DNA of 64,000 nt from Sepioteuthis lessoniana (GCA_963585895.1 OY757921.1:56237081-56301080); one strand, 5' to 3'. Positions 10,506 to 22,070 are shown, counted from the stretch's first letter. Numbers and translations are program-made. The notes: generated from the letters alone by a model not told the origin.

Positions 10506-10884
10506 AACAAGTCGTTATCCAAAATATTTTCTTCTCTTTGCTCTATCGGGATTTATAAATGTAAACTATTAAATCCCCCCCTGGACACCTAAAATGTTAT
10601 TCACGCAGCCAAAATGTATTCACCCCCCACCCCGCCACAAGTCTTATGGACTAGTTAATGAACCCCTGATGTAGACGTTCAAGTCAAGACACTTTTTTGT
10701 TTACTGTCAAATAATGTTGTTTGCATGATTTACTATTAGGTTGCATACATAATAGACTCTCTTTTGTCTTTTCTAAAGTGAAAGTCAAAAATGTCTTATT
10801 TATTATGTTTGCTTTTACTGCCATGTTCCTGCAATGAATTTAATTTAAGTTAATTGTTCAGTCAAATTTCATATATTAGTGTCG

Positions 10885-10913
10885 CAATACTGGGGACGGC
10901 TCCTGGGGTTGAT
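10885..10913 (+). repeat. Donor segment 2 of the 11.5-kb patchwork
   Basis: These 29 bases (CAATACTGGGGACGG through GGGGTTGAT) recur exactly as their reverse complement at 11543-11571. Confidence 0.95.
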
Positions 10914-11110
10914 ACTTCTGCCAGTCCTAGAATTTACTGACTGAAGTTTTCGTTCTCAAAGCTAACAGATTAAATTTGTCTCCTCAGTCAAAATGGCTGC
11001 CAAGACATGCTCGAGACTGTACGCTAACTAATCCGTAAAACTAGCGACTTAGAACTGAGTGTAATTGGCCGAGTAGCATTATAAAACCATCTTACATGAC
11101 TGATAGTTTG

Positions 11111-11360
11111 TTTTGGTTCAGTTTGGTTTCGTTGTTTAATGGCATATCAACCTTCGTGGGTTATTTAATGTCTCAGCCATCCTTGTAGAAGAACATTAAT
11201 GATGCTATCTAACACATATCTGGGGGGATAAGAGTGTTCATACCATTCCTAATAGTATCAGTCCGAAAGTAAACATATTAACGTGATTAAATTTCCAACT
11301 CGTTTACTACGATATCATAATCCAGCGCGTTAACCACTGTGCCACAAGGGCTTCTCCTTT
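11111..11360 (-). mobile_element. SINE-B (tRNA-derived), near full length
   Basis: On the minus strand it reads GAAGCCCTTGTGGCACAGTG, then GTTAACGCGCTGGATTATG, then ACGAGTTGGAAAT (decayed B box), ACTTTCGGACTGATACT and TTAAATAACCCACGAAGG. It ends near a TGGTTTGG-type tail. It is one of the longer copies. Confidence 0.85.
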
Positions 11361-11506
11361 AAATGACTGAGAATGTCAATATCCCAAAGTTCTTCAGTCT
11401 ATACTAAGTCTTCACAAACTTGATACTTTCCTTGTAACTAAATTTCATTTCTATTCACCTCATATAAACTGACAGAACATTGCCGACATTTTTTTTCCTA
11501 ATCTCA

Positions 11507-11571
11507 TTTAAAGTCTTCCTGGAAATTATTAATGTGGTTTATATCAACCCCAGGAGCCGTCCCCAGTATTG
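11507..11571 (+). repeat. Patchwork of two nearby segments, one inverted
   Basis: Bases 11507-11543 copy 10469-10505 directly, and 11543-11571 copy 10885-10913 inverted, with the join at a single base. Both copies look perfect, so the event is young compared with the transposon remnants around it. Confidence 0.9.
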
Positions 11572-11579
11572 AAGTTGAT

Positions 11580-13102
11580 TTAAAATTTTTTTTTTTTTAC
11601 AAAATACAGAAAAAATATTATTAATAGAATATTAAATCGTATAACACCCACACCAAATACCAAGCAATTTTAAAACTGACTTAACAAGTAAAGATCCGAA
11701 TTTCTTCAGTCAGAGCTGGATATTTCGTTGACGATAATTCAATTTAGATTTTTCCATTAAAATTCTGTTATCACTAATAAAAATTTAAATTTTTGGCATT
11801 ATTTTTATTTCATTTTTTCATTATTTTTCTTTCTTTCTTTTTAATCGATATTTTTATTCTTATAATTAAATCTTTTTTTCTTAAGACATCCCATAACCTA
11901 TTGTAAAAAATGACTCGCTCAAAATATAATTTTTTAAAATTTTTTTATTTATTCATTTATTCTGTTAACATACGATTATATGGGTCGGTAGCGACGTCGA
12001 AAAGATCCTTTTATTCATTCCCAAAGATCTAAATCAACCATTCTGACAAGCCCTACTCTATACACAACAAATCTACAGTCAAGTAATTAAAGTCATAAGC
12101 TGGTGATTCGTAATTACGTATAAAGTTACATTTTATCTATCTATCTATCTATATATAAATAACTACAAAACTTGACACTTTCTTTGAAGAATCTGTGGCA
12201 TCCACTGCCCAAAAAGTGTGGCTGACTCTACAATTCTTCACTTCTATAAAACAAGCCTAATATGAAAACTGTCTAGCAGCTCGCATCATCAACTGAGCTG
12301 TTCGATCCTTATACGTCGCGCAGAACATCCCAAAAGTTCTAAACTTTGGTATTTGCTTTTAAGAAAGCTATTAGTTTTAAATTATGAGTTATTAATTGTT
12401 TAATCTTTAGAGTTATAACGTTCTAAGGTATGAAGTAGGAATTTATTTTCATGTCTGAATTTGAAAATGAGCTTTGATTATTTGTTTTGTAATTTATGTT
12501 GTTCTGTAAAAAGGTGACTATTTTAATTTTCTTCTACCGGCAAAATTTACGATATTTTTCCCTGACAGTTTGTGTATCATGGAATGTGTGTCTATAGTTT
12601 CTTGGTGTTTTTAAAGTCTTGCATTTGGTCAATAATTTTTCATTGTGAAATCAGTTTTATATGCAGCTTCTCCATTTTCGAAGTATTTCTTATTCTGATA
12701 TATACATTTCTGTTTCTTCGGTAGATTGACCCCACTTATAGACTATAACGTTTAATAGGCAATTCTGTTCAGCAGTTATAGGTGATAGCTGTTTTTGTTA
12801 TACTAAATATTTTGGGTGGGCATTTTATGCAAATTGTAGCATATTTTCAGGACAACATTTTGCGTTCTATTTGTTGTAAATGAACAACAGTCTTTCGGTA
12901 AAAATGACATTCACGCCAAATAGAACGAAATATATTTGGTGAAATACTGCGGATCTTTGATGGCTTGATAAATGAACCAATGAACAGATCGATCAGTCTG
13001 CACAAATGCATTACCGTACTTTTAAGTAGCACACACTCCTCTTTTTCTGTATTAAAAGCATAGATACTTATCTGTGTCCATATCTTTATCTTTGTCTCTC
13101 TG

Positions 13103-13107
<5 letters not shown>
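11580..13107. other. AT-rich intronic sequence, no gene
   Basis: Contains a (TCTA)n short tract near 12135-12152 and no recognised domain or SINE box. A 61-codon minus frame at 12847-13032 has no features supporting a gene. Confidence 0.5.

Positions 13108-13132
<25 letters not shown>
13108..13132. repeat. (AT)n microsatellite
   Basis: A short alternating AT tract after a CT-rich lead-in. Confidence 0.9.
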
Positions 13133-13134
<2 letters not shown>

Positions 13135-13329
13135 CGTAATTATTCATATATACAAAGCAGCCATGTATAATATGCATTCCTATCTTTGAACAAAGAAAAT
13201 CTTAAATAAGAATTTCTCTCAAGTATAATACGCATGCACACACCCACACTTGTGAGCGTCTGTCTCTTCCTCTCTCTCTCATATATATATTTATATACGC
13301 ACACATATGTATATATTTTTAGTGTACAG

Positions 13330-13460
13330 TGTGTGCTTGTAGTAGTTGAATAACCTATTTGTTTAGATGTGGCACAAGACAGTATAAATGGGGCACCCAA
13401 CTCACTCATAAAGGTTTGCTAGTCTAGCTTGCTAATCATTATAATACCAGTGATGCTCAC
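13330..13460 (-). mobile_element. SINE-D, diverged
   Basis: On the minus strand it carries AGCAAGCTAGACTAGCAAAC and GAGTTGGGTGCCCC, corresponding to the head and post-B-box of the copy at 14258-14360. The B box has lost its TTCGA core. Confidence 0.6.
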
Positions 13461-14180
13461 GGTGTATATTTGTATTCTTACGTAACTTTTTCTCTCTCTC
13501 ATATATATATACATATATATGTGTGTGTGTTTGTTTTAGTTTTCTTTTTTTTTTTCAGCGGGTGGGTTTTATATGTACATGACGTTTTCAAGTTAAACCA
13601 TCTTTATGTGTTGTTATTTTTTTATAATTTTGAAAGAAATCCCTTTTTAACTCTCAGGTTCCCTATTTCTGTAAAAAGAAACAAAAACGCAAAGTCTGTA
13701 ATTGACTTGGCTGACATTCTGATAATGAAACATGTAATGCCTTTGCCGACTGTGAAATCCCTGGGTAGTCTATTTTTATTCAGCAACCACTTCGACTTTT
13801 TCTATTTTCTCTTTCGTCCATTTTGTGACTGACACTTTTACTTTCTTTTGCTCATCCACTTGGCGTGAAGTTTCAAAATTAATTGGCATTTATTATTTCT
13901 CAACGAGCAAGTAATATTAGGATGTTAGTCTCAGCTTTCAAAAGACCCCACCACCCGCCTTCATACCTGGCAGGTTATATTTTTTTTGTTTTAGTGATTT
14001 GACAGAAAATATACTTTGATAGCAGTATATGTAATCACGTGTCTAGTAAGTCGAGTTTGTGTTACTTAATCAAAAGCGAGAAAATATTAAAATAATATAT
14101 TTGGTTACTGACGCTAGACAGTATCAATGCTTGAGAGATCGACAAAATCGTTAATTAAAGAATGCTTTTTTGTTTGTTTT
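13461..14180. other. Unassigned sequence with T-rich patches
   Basis: A 120-codon frame at 13470-13832 starts in a TA/TG tract and has no recognised domain. I regard it as chance. Confidence 0.45.
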
Positions 14181-14183
14181 GAG

Positions 14184-14185
<2 letters not shown>

Positions 14186-14254
<69 letters not shown>
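14186..14254. repeat. (CT)n(AT)n microsatellite
   Basis: A short CT run continues into more than 50 bases of alternating AT. It abuts the SINE-D copy at 14258. Confidence 0.95.
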
Positions 14255-14256
<2 letters not shown>

Positions 14257-14257
14257 C

Positions 14258-14360
14258 ATAAGGCCAGATGTATGAGGCACCCAGTGAGAATCGAACTCAC
14301 TAACAATAGTCTGCTAATCTAGCTTGCTTACTATAACGCTATGTGTGGTACCCTTAAAAA
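14258..14360 (-). mobile_element. SINE-D (tRNA-like), best copy
   Basis: The minus strand reads GGTACCACACATAGCGTTAT, then AGTAAGCAAGCTAGATTAGC, then GTGAGTTCGATTCTCACTGG (a strong B box), then GTGCCTCATACATCTGGCC. The arrangement of an acceptor-like start, A-box region and B box is tRNA-like, but I cannot fold a functional tRNA from it. Confidence 0.7.
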
Positions 14361-14372
14361 AGTAAGTAAAAA

Positions 14373-14631
14373 TGGTGATTGTAGTCGAGGGTGATCCAAA
14401 GGTTTGCCTTTCAATAGCCCGAGGTGAAGGGGAGGGCACTATTCAAATGCCTGGATCGCTCCACTTTACCCTTGATACGTACCTTATAATGCTGAGTGTT
14501 AAACAAGGAGGCATCAAGTGACATTTTTTTTTTTTTTTGAGTCTTTGGTATGACTCGACCTGGGATTGAAGCCCGGTCTCCGGGCCATTGGCGAAAACTC
14601 TACCGACTAGATTAAATGGGCTTCGATATCC
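14373..14631 (-). mobile_element. SINE-C (tRNA-derived)
   Basis: On the minus strand the head reads TAGAGTTTTCGCCAATGGCC, then GAGACCGGGCTTCAATCCCA (B box), then CAAAGACTC and an oligo-A stretch. The body has TTGATGCCTCCTTG, CAGCATTATAAGGTACG and CCTTTGGATCACCCTCGACT. The same arrangement occurs at 47288-47530 and at the right edge of the window. Confidence 0.8.
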
Positions 14632-14639
14632 TAAACCGA

Positions 14640-15450
14640 AAATCTTGAAAATTTCACAAAATTATCTTAAATCTTGAGAACCATTGCTGTGAGTTCCTCA
14701 TATTTTTTGACGGTTAACAAGCTAAAATATTAGAACATCATTTATAAGTTCCATTCACACTGAAGGCCTCTTTATCAAATAGCTAAAACACAATGAAATC
14801 AAATACAGATTTATTTTAATAGGAAATACTTTTAGACTTTAAATATAATGTACTACTAATGAATGTACTTATAAAATATTAATTATCCTGAGTAATCGAT
14901 TGCAAAGCTTAAAAAGAAAAAGCACAAACTATTGAAAATTACTTCCGAGAGAATGCACACTTATATCGATAAGAAAAATAGAAAAACTGATATCTTTACT
15001 TTATTTATTTTAATTTCAAGCTACATACAAAGAGACAAACCCTGTTGCCCTTTCGTCGTCTTTTTCTTACAGTTGATCCGTTACTGGTGCAACTACGTTA
15101 CTTTAATATATAAACATGTTAGCAGGGTTTTTTTTTTCTTGCCGACGGATTCAATTACATTTTTGGTACTATTATGCTGCAGCGTCTCACGTGTTTTAGT
15201 TGTCTGAGATTTCTGTTCGGCCTGATATTCTTACGTGGACTTCATTTAAAATCTGTTTTCTTTCTCGCGAAATCGAATACTGCATATTTGCTTTTTTGAA
15301 CTCAGGCGGAAAATTACTGTTCCAGTTTTGCCTTTCGGTGAACATGTTTAGTGACCAGGAGAAATATATTATCCCGGCACTTGGCAGTTAGGAGCCATTT
15401 TGATGACGTTGGCAATACTTAAGAAACTTTAATAGTAACATGAACATGCA
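14640..15450. other. Unassigned intronic sequence
   Basis: Frames of 91 and 63 codons (14932-15207 and 15200-15391, plus) have no recognisable motif. Part of the region is less AT-rich than its neighbours. Confidence 0.4.
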
Positions 15451-15454
15451 CACA

Positions 15455-15838
15455 CACTCTCTCTATTTTCTCTCAATTTCTCTCTCTCTTTCTCTTCCTC
15501 TTTCTATCCATCTCTATCCCCCTCTCTACTCCACTCTTTCTCTCGTTCTCTCGCACTTTCTACTCCTCTCTCTCTTTTCACTTTTTCTCTTTCTATTCCT
15601 TTCTCTCTCTACTCCTCTCTTTCTCTCTCTACCCTCTCTGTCTCTCTCCTTCTCTTTACTCCTCTCTCTCTCTCTTCCCCCCTCTCTCTCTCTCTCTCTC
15701 TTCTCCTCTCTATTCCTCTTTCTACCCATCTCTATCCCTCTCTTTCCTCCTCTCTTTCTCTCACTCTCTCTCGCTCTCTACTCCTATCTCTCTCTTCCTC
15801 TCTTTTTTCTCTCTCTAATCCTATCTCTCTCTACCCTG

Positions 15839-15878
<40 letters not shown>

Positions 15879-15892
15879 CTCTCTCTTACACA
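15455..15892. repeat. Long CT-rich (polypyrimidine) tract
   Basis: About 440 bases are nearly all C and T, made of CTCTCT runs with occasional A or G, ending in (AC)n. Leu/Ser-rich and Arg/Glu-rich frames on the two strands are artefacts of it. Confidence 0.95.
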
Positions 15893-16009
15893 CACACACA
15901 GAACTGGAGATGAATACAATTGATCCTATAATCTAACTGAACAGGTTTTCAGAAATAATGATATTTTGTAAATTTTTAAAATTCCTTTTTTTTTTTTTGT
16001 TTATGTCAA

Positions 16010-16150
16010 ATTAACAAAAGAATTGAATGCATTTTTTGTGAGTGTGCGTGTTAGTGCTTTTTGTTGTTTTGTTTTGTTTTTTTGGAGGGGGGGTGATGGG
16101 GGGATATTTTGTTTTTGGTTTGAGGGGGGTCTGTTTTTTATGACGATTTG
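16010..16150. repeat. T/G-rich tract with poly-G runs
   Basis: TTTTGTTTTGTTTTTTTGGA leads into several runs of five to seven G and then TTTTGTTTTTGG. It resembles the tracts at 4516-4855 and 21900-22070. Confidence 0.85.
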
Positions 16151-16424
16151 GTTGTATACCTTGCAACCCTCTTCTGGATTTATTCGACTGGTGGTAGGTA
16201 ATGCCCAATGAATGAAATTCAACTACAAATATAAATCAAATACAACATCACCAGTAAAAGAGTTCTTTTTCTGGTAGCGATGATCTTGGTACAGAGCCGA
16301 AAGTTGTAAAGAAGAATTTTAGACGTAAACAAGGGAAAATAGTCCATCTAAAGAAAAAATATAAATAACAAAACCCATTAAACTAAATAGAAGCAAGAAT
16401 TTCTCATTTTCTTGGACATATTCT

Positions 16425-16930
16425 ATACTATTTGTCAGCATGATCAAATTATTATCTCTTGCACAATTCTCAGTGGATCACCTTTCCTACCCAGTCATGT
16501 CTAGTCTTGAATTCTTTTTGTGCAAGTTTGCTGCATTTGCTTATTATGTGATTAACTGTTTAATCTCCACACTGATATTCTTATGCATATTATCAATATT
16601 TGCAAGTCTCCTCAAGTCTCCAGGTATTTTCTCAGTATTCTGGTTGATCTCAACGATGCTGCTGTTTGGATTGTCTCCATTCGTCCTCTTATTTACAAGT
16701 CCTTTAGTCCTTTTCCTAATCCTTTGGTGACTGTACTAAGAGCGCCAACGACAATTGGTATCACCGTTACTTTCATGCCCAACAATTTTTTCAATCCCGA
16801 GCGAGGTCCAGGTACTTATCCTTCTTTTCTCTTTCTTTTAATTTTACTCAGTGGTCAGCCGGGATCCGTTTGTATATCAAAATCCCAGAAGAGTTATTAC
16901 AATCATTATTATTGTTATTTTTCAAAACAT
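16425..16930 (-). pseudogene. LINE ORF2 C-terminal remnants in rearranged order
   Basis: On the minus strand the first part (about 16925-16600) encodes KVTVIPIVVGALSTVTK, then IRGRMETIQTAASLRSTRIL, the extreme C-terminal domain of a LINE polyprotein. The second part (about 16580-16425) corresponds to a segment reading ETVNHIISECSKLAQK in family members, followed by the WVGKVIHWEL-like region. In the better copy at 45.6-46.3 kb the second segment precedes the first. The two pieces are therefore scrambled, or come from two adjacent truncated insertions. Stops and frameshifts are frequent, so nothing functional is encoded. Confidence 0.75.
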
Positions 16931-17059
16931 TGATCAACATTAGAGATAACTGTATAAACCATATCGTTTGATAAGATTACATTATTTGTCGTTTGTCTCG
17001 TGCCAAGTCTTCTTATGTCTTTAACTCATTGAAATAATGTTGATCATTACAACTTGCTC

Positions 17060-17063
17060 ACCT

Positions 17064-17096
<33 letters not shown>

Positions 17097-17099
17097 TAT
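17060..17099. repeat. (CT)n tract
   Basis: CTCTCT runs with few interruptions. Confidence 0.9.
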
Positions 17100-17599
17100 A
17101 TAATGACTCCATTATCCATAAAGTTTAATTACCCGTTCAATATCAGTTTCACTTATCTGCAACACCTGTTTATAAATAGTCACAAGGGTACAGGATTGTA
17201 ATATTTCAAAGGAATAAAAAAGTTTATTTTTATTTTGATTCAATTTTTGGTCTTCGTTTTTTTATTTATAAGGGTGTTTTTCTCGGGTCTTTTGCATCTA
17301 GTCACCTAAGACACAATAATTGAATTTTGCCTTTGCTTTCACTTTATAAAAGTCGACCAACCGCTCTCCATAAATAATTACACAGGGCACGTGCTTTATG
17401 TAAACGCAGAGTTGGATGCGTTTGTATAGTTTTGTTATGTTATAAACCCCAAAAAACTTTCAAAACTCTTTAAAAAACACTCGTTATACAAACTCAAAAG
17501 GATCTTAATTTAATTATACTGACAAAATGTGTCTTTACTATTTAATCAAACATGCTTAAATGAACGACTGCTGCCTAACTATACATATGTGTGCGTGTG

Positions 17600-17880
17600 T
17601 GTGTGTGTTCCATCCAAATTGCTTCTTAAAGCGGGATACAGCTGGAGATGCAAGAACGAACGTTCTTCTATGGACCCCGACACATGGACCTGCCAGTGTT
17701 TGCCGATCAGCAGGAACTTATTTACATCAGTTCTATGCGGACACAGGATGTAGTTTGGAAGACCTACCGGAAGCAATGGATGATAGAGACAGATGGGGAG
17801 AGAGAGAGTTAGGAAAATCTGCGCTGTCATTGCGACTTGATGATGACAATGAAATCCAAATTATAATGTCCACAGTTCAT
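17600..17880 (+). pseudogene. RTE-like LINE ORF C-terminus
   Basis: The plus frame encodes NVLLWTPTHGPASVCRSAGT, then YLHQFYADTGCSLEDLPEAM, then DDRDRWGERE, and runs to a stop at 17883. This corresponds to the terminal region expected after the DELISDVLLWTPTYG motif with which the 41.5-44.2 kb LINE stops. It is followed by a TGATGATGACAATGA stretch, plausible as a simple 3' tail. The upstream part of the element is absent, so this is a 5'-truncated copy. A (TG)n at 17588-17608 marks the upstream edge. Confidence 0.75.
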
Positions 17881-18239
17881 TAAAACGATAGTAAATTCAG
17901 TAAGAAATTAAAACGCTCATAGGACAAAAATTGTTAAGTAAATACCATGATAATACAAGGCATTACTCAACTCAGTGTAAATATATGTAAATATGCGATT
18001 TAGTTTCTATTCTACAAAGAATTGTTCGCAGGTAATAACTTGGTAGACGCCACTACTTAATCTCTTATATCGACCTCTATCTTTCACTTTCTTTTTTTCT
18101 CCCCCAGGACAATTTTCTCTATTTCAGTTTTCTCTCTTCTCTACATCAGTTTTATTCCTTCTTTTCAATTTCTCTTTCCTTCGAACTTTTTCTCTTTTTG
18201 CTTTCTTCTTTCCATTTTTTCATTCTTCTATCAAGTCGA

Positions 18240-18525
18240 GAGATTTGAAAGATCTTCAACCAACTGAAACTGGATTAAATATTTTCTCTAAGAAGCATAT
18301 AAAATTAGTGATAAGACCACTGAACAGTCCGGATCTAAATCCAATTGAAAATTTATAGAGGATATTTTTAACGCTCCGTGAGAAGACTTCATTCACTTAT
18401 GAAGATCTATTAACGGTCAGTTGGGAAAGTTGGAATCACTTTGACAAAGAATATTGCTTTAAATTAGTGAAATCGATATTAAGAGGGCCATAAAAGCTCG
18501 AGAAGGAGTAACTAAGTATTAATTT
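18240..18525 (+). pseudogene. Tc1-like transposase C-terminal remnant
   Basis: The frame carries FSKKHIKLVIRPLNSPDLNP then IENL, followed by an in-frame stop where family members have W. The SPDLNPIENLW block with the last catalytic acidic region is the hallmark of Tc1/mariner-superfamily transposases. Downstream, SWESW and AIKAREGVTKY resemble the usual end of Tc1-type proteins. Only about 90 codons survive and no inverted terminal repeats were recognised. Confidence 0.8.
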
Positions 18526-18529
18526 TTTT

Positions 18530-19280
18530 TTCTATGAATTCCATAATTATTTCCTCAATATTGGGTTATTCCATTATATTTTCCTCATGAAAAAAATTAT
18601 ACAATTGATTTGAATAATTAAATCGAGTTTAAGAAATATTTTATGAAGTCTGAACTTATAGCTATACGGAAAAATAAACGTTTTGTTTCTTATCTGTTAT
18701 TAGTTTATTTACTGCTAATGAAAAAAACAAGGTGAACATTCCCTCAGTGTGGCAATTCCATATTTTTGCTAAGGGTAGTACTTTATTTTGTTAAGCAAAA
18801 AGATAACGATTCTATTTAGTTAATCAGATAAGCACAAAGTAAAAGTTAACATTACTATTATATTGGAAATCGATCCCCTCGCTAAAAACTATAAAACCTT
18901 TTGATTTTTTAAAAATTAATGTACAAAAATATACCCGAGGGTTTCATTTGTAACCGTAAACAATTTTGTGAACCTCAACTCTAAGTATCCTTGATTTATA
19001 CCGTAAGAGACGGAGAAAAAGAACATTTAGTGAATTAGAAAAAGAAAGAAATGATAACACTGAAAGACTTTGCCTTTTATTTACGTTATTTCAATTTGAT
19101 GATACAAATTCAACGTAAATGGTCAATTTAATGTAAACCCATTGATCAACATTATTATAAGTAATTTGTTTAATTCTGAATGAAGTTATTTCAAGATAGA
19201 AATCTAACGATGTTAAAATGAAATAAGCTAAATCAAGCAAATGATTATCTTTACTCAACCTTCTCATTCCATGTGAAAAT
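18530..19280. other. AT-rich intronic sequence
   Basis: No gene, SINE box or tandem repeat recognised. Confidence 0.5.
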
Positions 19281-19281
19281 G

Positions 19282-19282
19282 A

Positions 19283-19368
<86 letters not shown>
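19282..19368. repeat. (TG)n microsatellite, 87 bp
   Basis: A pure dinucleotide run and one of the longest in the window. The minus-strand Thr-His frame over it is an artefact. Confidence 0.97.
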
Positions 19369-20074
19369 TATGAATACATGTAAAAGAGTGTAAATTATGT
19401 GGAAACATCATTTTGTTCAAAGGTTTTCAGTGTCATTTATCTATTGCCAAAGGGATGTATGCTTTAAAGAGTTAATCTGATTAAATTTTCAATAAAGTAC
19501 CGAAATAATAAATATGTGTTGCTTTTAGGATTTTTGAGAAGTCAAAAAAGAAAATCAAGTTAAGAAGTTACAAGTTTTAATAAATTCATCAATGTTAGTA
19601 ATGCAATTACCGCGGAGAACTTCTTTCATAAAACATATCGAGTTTTTTTGAGAATATTTTCTTCCGACGGCCAAGAAAGAAATATTCGATTCAAACAAAA
19701 TTGTTTTAAAGTAAGAATTGTATCAAATACGAATGTAGAATTTGACAAATACTTTTAGATTCTTAATTTCATTTTTCATTTTTTATCTTTTTATCACTAT
19801 TATAATTATTTTCATTTTTTTGTTTTTCACTTTATGGGTTTTTTTATTGACATTTGTTTTCAATAATCTAAATAATTTCTTTCTTTTAATTGTTTTCTCA
19901 ACTCTCTGGAATGAATTTTAGATTTGTTGGTACTAACATCATAATATCCATTATATATATTATTATATCAACACATTAAACAAAATGATTTAATTAAATG
20001 TTGGTAGAATTTAAACATAATGCATTTTTGTTTACAAATCAAATTATTATCATTTACCTTTATAAACGGCAAAA

Positions 20075-20165
20075 TGTTCTAATACGCAGAATAGCAAGCA
20101 TAGGTTGTGTGTTGACAGAGATGAAACGATCAATCACATAATAAGCGAATGCAGTAAACTAATAC
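20075..20165 (+). pseudogene. LINE zinc-finger-like fragment
   Basis: The plus strand encodes LCVDRDETINHIISECSKL, matching the cysteine/histidine segment of the LINE at 46.2-46.3 kb on the other strand. Only about 30 codons remain. Confidence 0.75.
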
Positions 20166-20204
20166 CAAATGATATCTGTTTTCATTGTATAGTTCCACTA
20201 CAAT

Positions 20205-20724
20205 ACTACAAGCCCTGTCGGCTGGGGCTGTAGAATACACCGACTGCATCTCTGCAGAGGGTTAATGTATCCCAATGAGGGCCCAGTCGGCTGAGGCTGT
20301 AGAATACACCGACTGTATCTCTGCAGAGGAGTAAGGTCCCCCCCCCCAATGATTGTCCTGAGTGACGCTAAACGATCAGATTGCAAGGCTTTAGTCCTGG
20401 AGCTTTGGAGAACGTGGAGTATCCCTTCATTACCATTACTCCCATGTCCACTCTGACCCAATATGGTGGTACCAGTTAGAGTCCCTTCTATGGGTCAAAT
20501 CGAAGTATTTAACCACTTAACTGTGAGCAAAAAAATGACTGCAGCTAAATTGAATTGTTAGTGTTACTTAACAATATTTGAAACCATTCCACTGAAACCA
20601 TTTTCCAAATAAAACTCTCTGTGTTTGATAGAAATACGTGAAACCATTTATCTGTGTGCAAAGAATTAAGTTCTGGCTTGTATAAACTGTTACCTATAAA
20701 CTATTCGTTTACAAATCATTCATG

Positions 20725-20785
<61 letters not shown>

Positions 20786-20880
20786 TACGCGCGCGCGCGT
20801 GTGTGTGTGTGTGTGTATAAACAGAATTTGACATTAAATAACCTACAAGGGCTAATATGCCATAGAACCCAACCAACCAA
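20205..20880 (-). mobile_element. Family E composite with a duplicated end module
   Basis: On the minus strand it carries CAGAGTGGACATGGGAGTAA, then ATGAAGGGATACTCCACG, then GATACAGTCGGTGTATTCTA. The last module (about 20212-20275 and 20284-20345) is present twice in tandem. The other side ends in a TATGCCATAGAACCCAACCA segment near 20855-20880, matching the edge of the copy at 31715-32135. An (AT)n(GC)n(GT)n microsatellite (20726-20817) interrupts it. A 10-C run at about 20339 adjoins the duplicated module. Confidence 0.7.
20726..20817. repeat. (AT)n(CG)n(TG)n compound microsatellite
   Basis: Alternating AT changes to CGCGCGCG and then GTGTGT. All three are alternating purine-pyrimidine sequences. 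Confidence 0.95.
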
Positions 20881-20999
20881 ACAACTACAATACTACAATT
20901 CTGGTGTCATATGTTTAGTTTTTTTTATCTTAAGAAAAGGGTTTAGGCTTTATTCATTTATGGGCAATATTGCTTACGTTTTACTTTTAGTTTTCCATC

Positions 21000-21900
21000 C
21001 ATGTACAACTTAGACATAATAAAATTCAAGATAAAATTATTAATTACTTCCCTGAGTTTGTAAACAAAGCAAAGAGGAACTTCTTGCCAACCTACAGTAC
21101 TTAATGCAAATGAAACAAATTGATATTTTTCTAAACATGAACTTTGTGTCTAAATTTAGTTTAAATACTTAAATAATTTTTATAAAAAGTGTTCAATATA
21201 GATGTCAGAACATATGTAGATGTAACTTGAGATAAAGTAGACATAGTCATCGGTGGTCGGTTTATCGCCTACGCGATCATCAGACCAAAACAATTTGGCT
21301 GATGATCTCATCGGCGTGAAACTGAAAGTTACCAAACGCCGTTTACTCTGTTACGCTATACTAACTTATGGTTTAAGAAACAATTTTTTAAAAGTAAATG
21401 CATAATTTCAAAACGTACTAATGGGCTAATTTCTTATTAACAAACAAGATTTTTCTAACAGTTCTGTGTTTATTCCAGTTTATTTCTCGAGGATACTGTA
21501 AATAACTATCGAAGTACATCAACCTCATTGCTATACAATAATAATCATACGTATGCATGTTTTTACAGTTACTCTCATCCATTATGTACACATATGCACA
21601 TACATATTTAAACAACACAAGAACTAAAACTCAGATACATTAAAGAATTTTACTTTTTTATTATCCTTATATCATTTATTGTAAATGATTTTCTCTTGTG
21701 ACGGCCTTCGAAATGTGAAAAACCAGATTCTGGTCCCTAATATAAGCATTCTTAAACGGTGCAGTCATTAAATTAATGAATACACCATATCATATACTGT
21801 AATCTTTTTTAGACAATACAAAATATTTGACACCTCCATTGTTAATTCGGTTGAAGTTTCGGTGCATCGAAAATGAAAATTCAACTACTGAGATTTATGG
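21000..21900. other. AT-rich sequence with one short hairpin
   Basis: No gene seen. An imperfect inverted repeat lies at 21279-21307 (GATCATCAGACCAAA, spacer, TTTGGCTGATGATC). Confidence 0.5.
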
Positions 21901-22070
21901 ACAACAAATAAAGGTTTTTTGTCGTTGTTTTTTTTGTTTTGTTTTTTTTTGTTTTTTTTTTCATTTTATTGGGGGGGGGATCTGTTTTGTTTTTGTTTTT
22001 TATTTGTTTGTTTTTTGTTGTTTTTTTTGTTTTTTGTTTTTTTTTTTTTTGTTTTTTTTTTTTGCAATAA
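21900..22070. repeat. T-rich (TTTTTG)n tract with a 9-G run
   Basis: Nearly all T and G, with nine consecutive G near 21971-21979. The Phe-rich frames through it are artefacts. Confidence 0.95.

Noticed and set aside
14258-14360. Functional tRNA gene
   Set aside because: The B box is good but I could not form a complete cloverleaf, and four diverged copies in the window mark it as a SINE.
15440-15913. 157-codon Leu/Ser-rich open frame with a signal-peptide-like look
   Set aside because: The frame exists only because CT repeats lack stop codons; the complement gives an equally spurious Arg/Glu frame.
19282-19368. His/Thr-repeat protein on the minus strand
   Set aside because: Pure (TG)n microsatellite.
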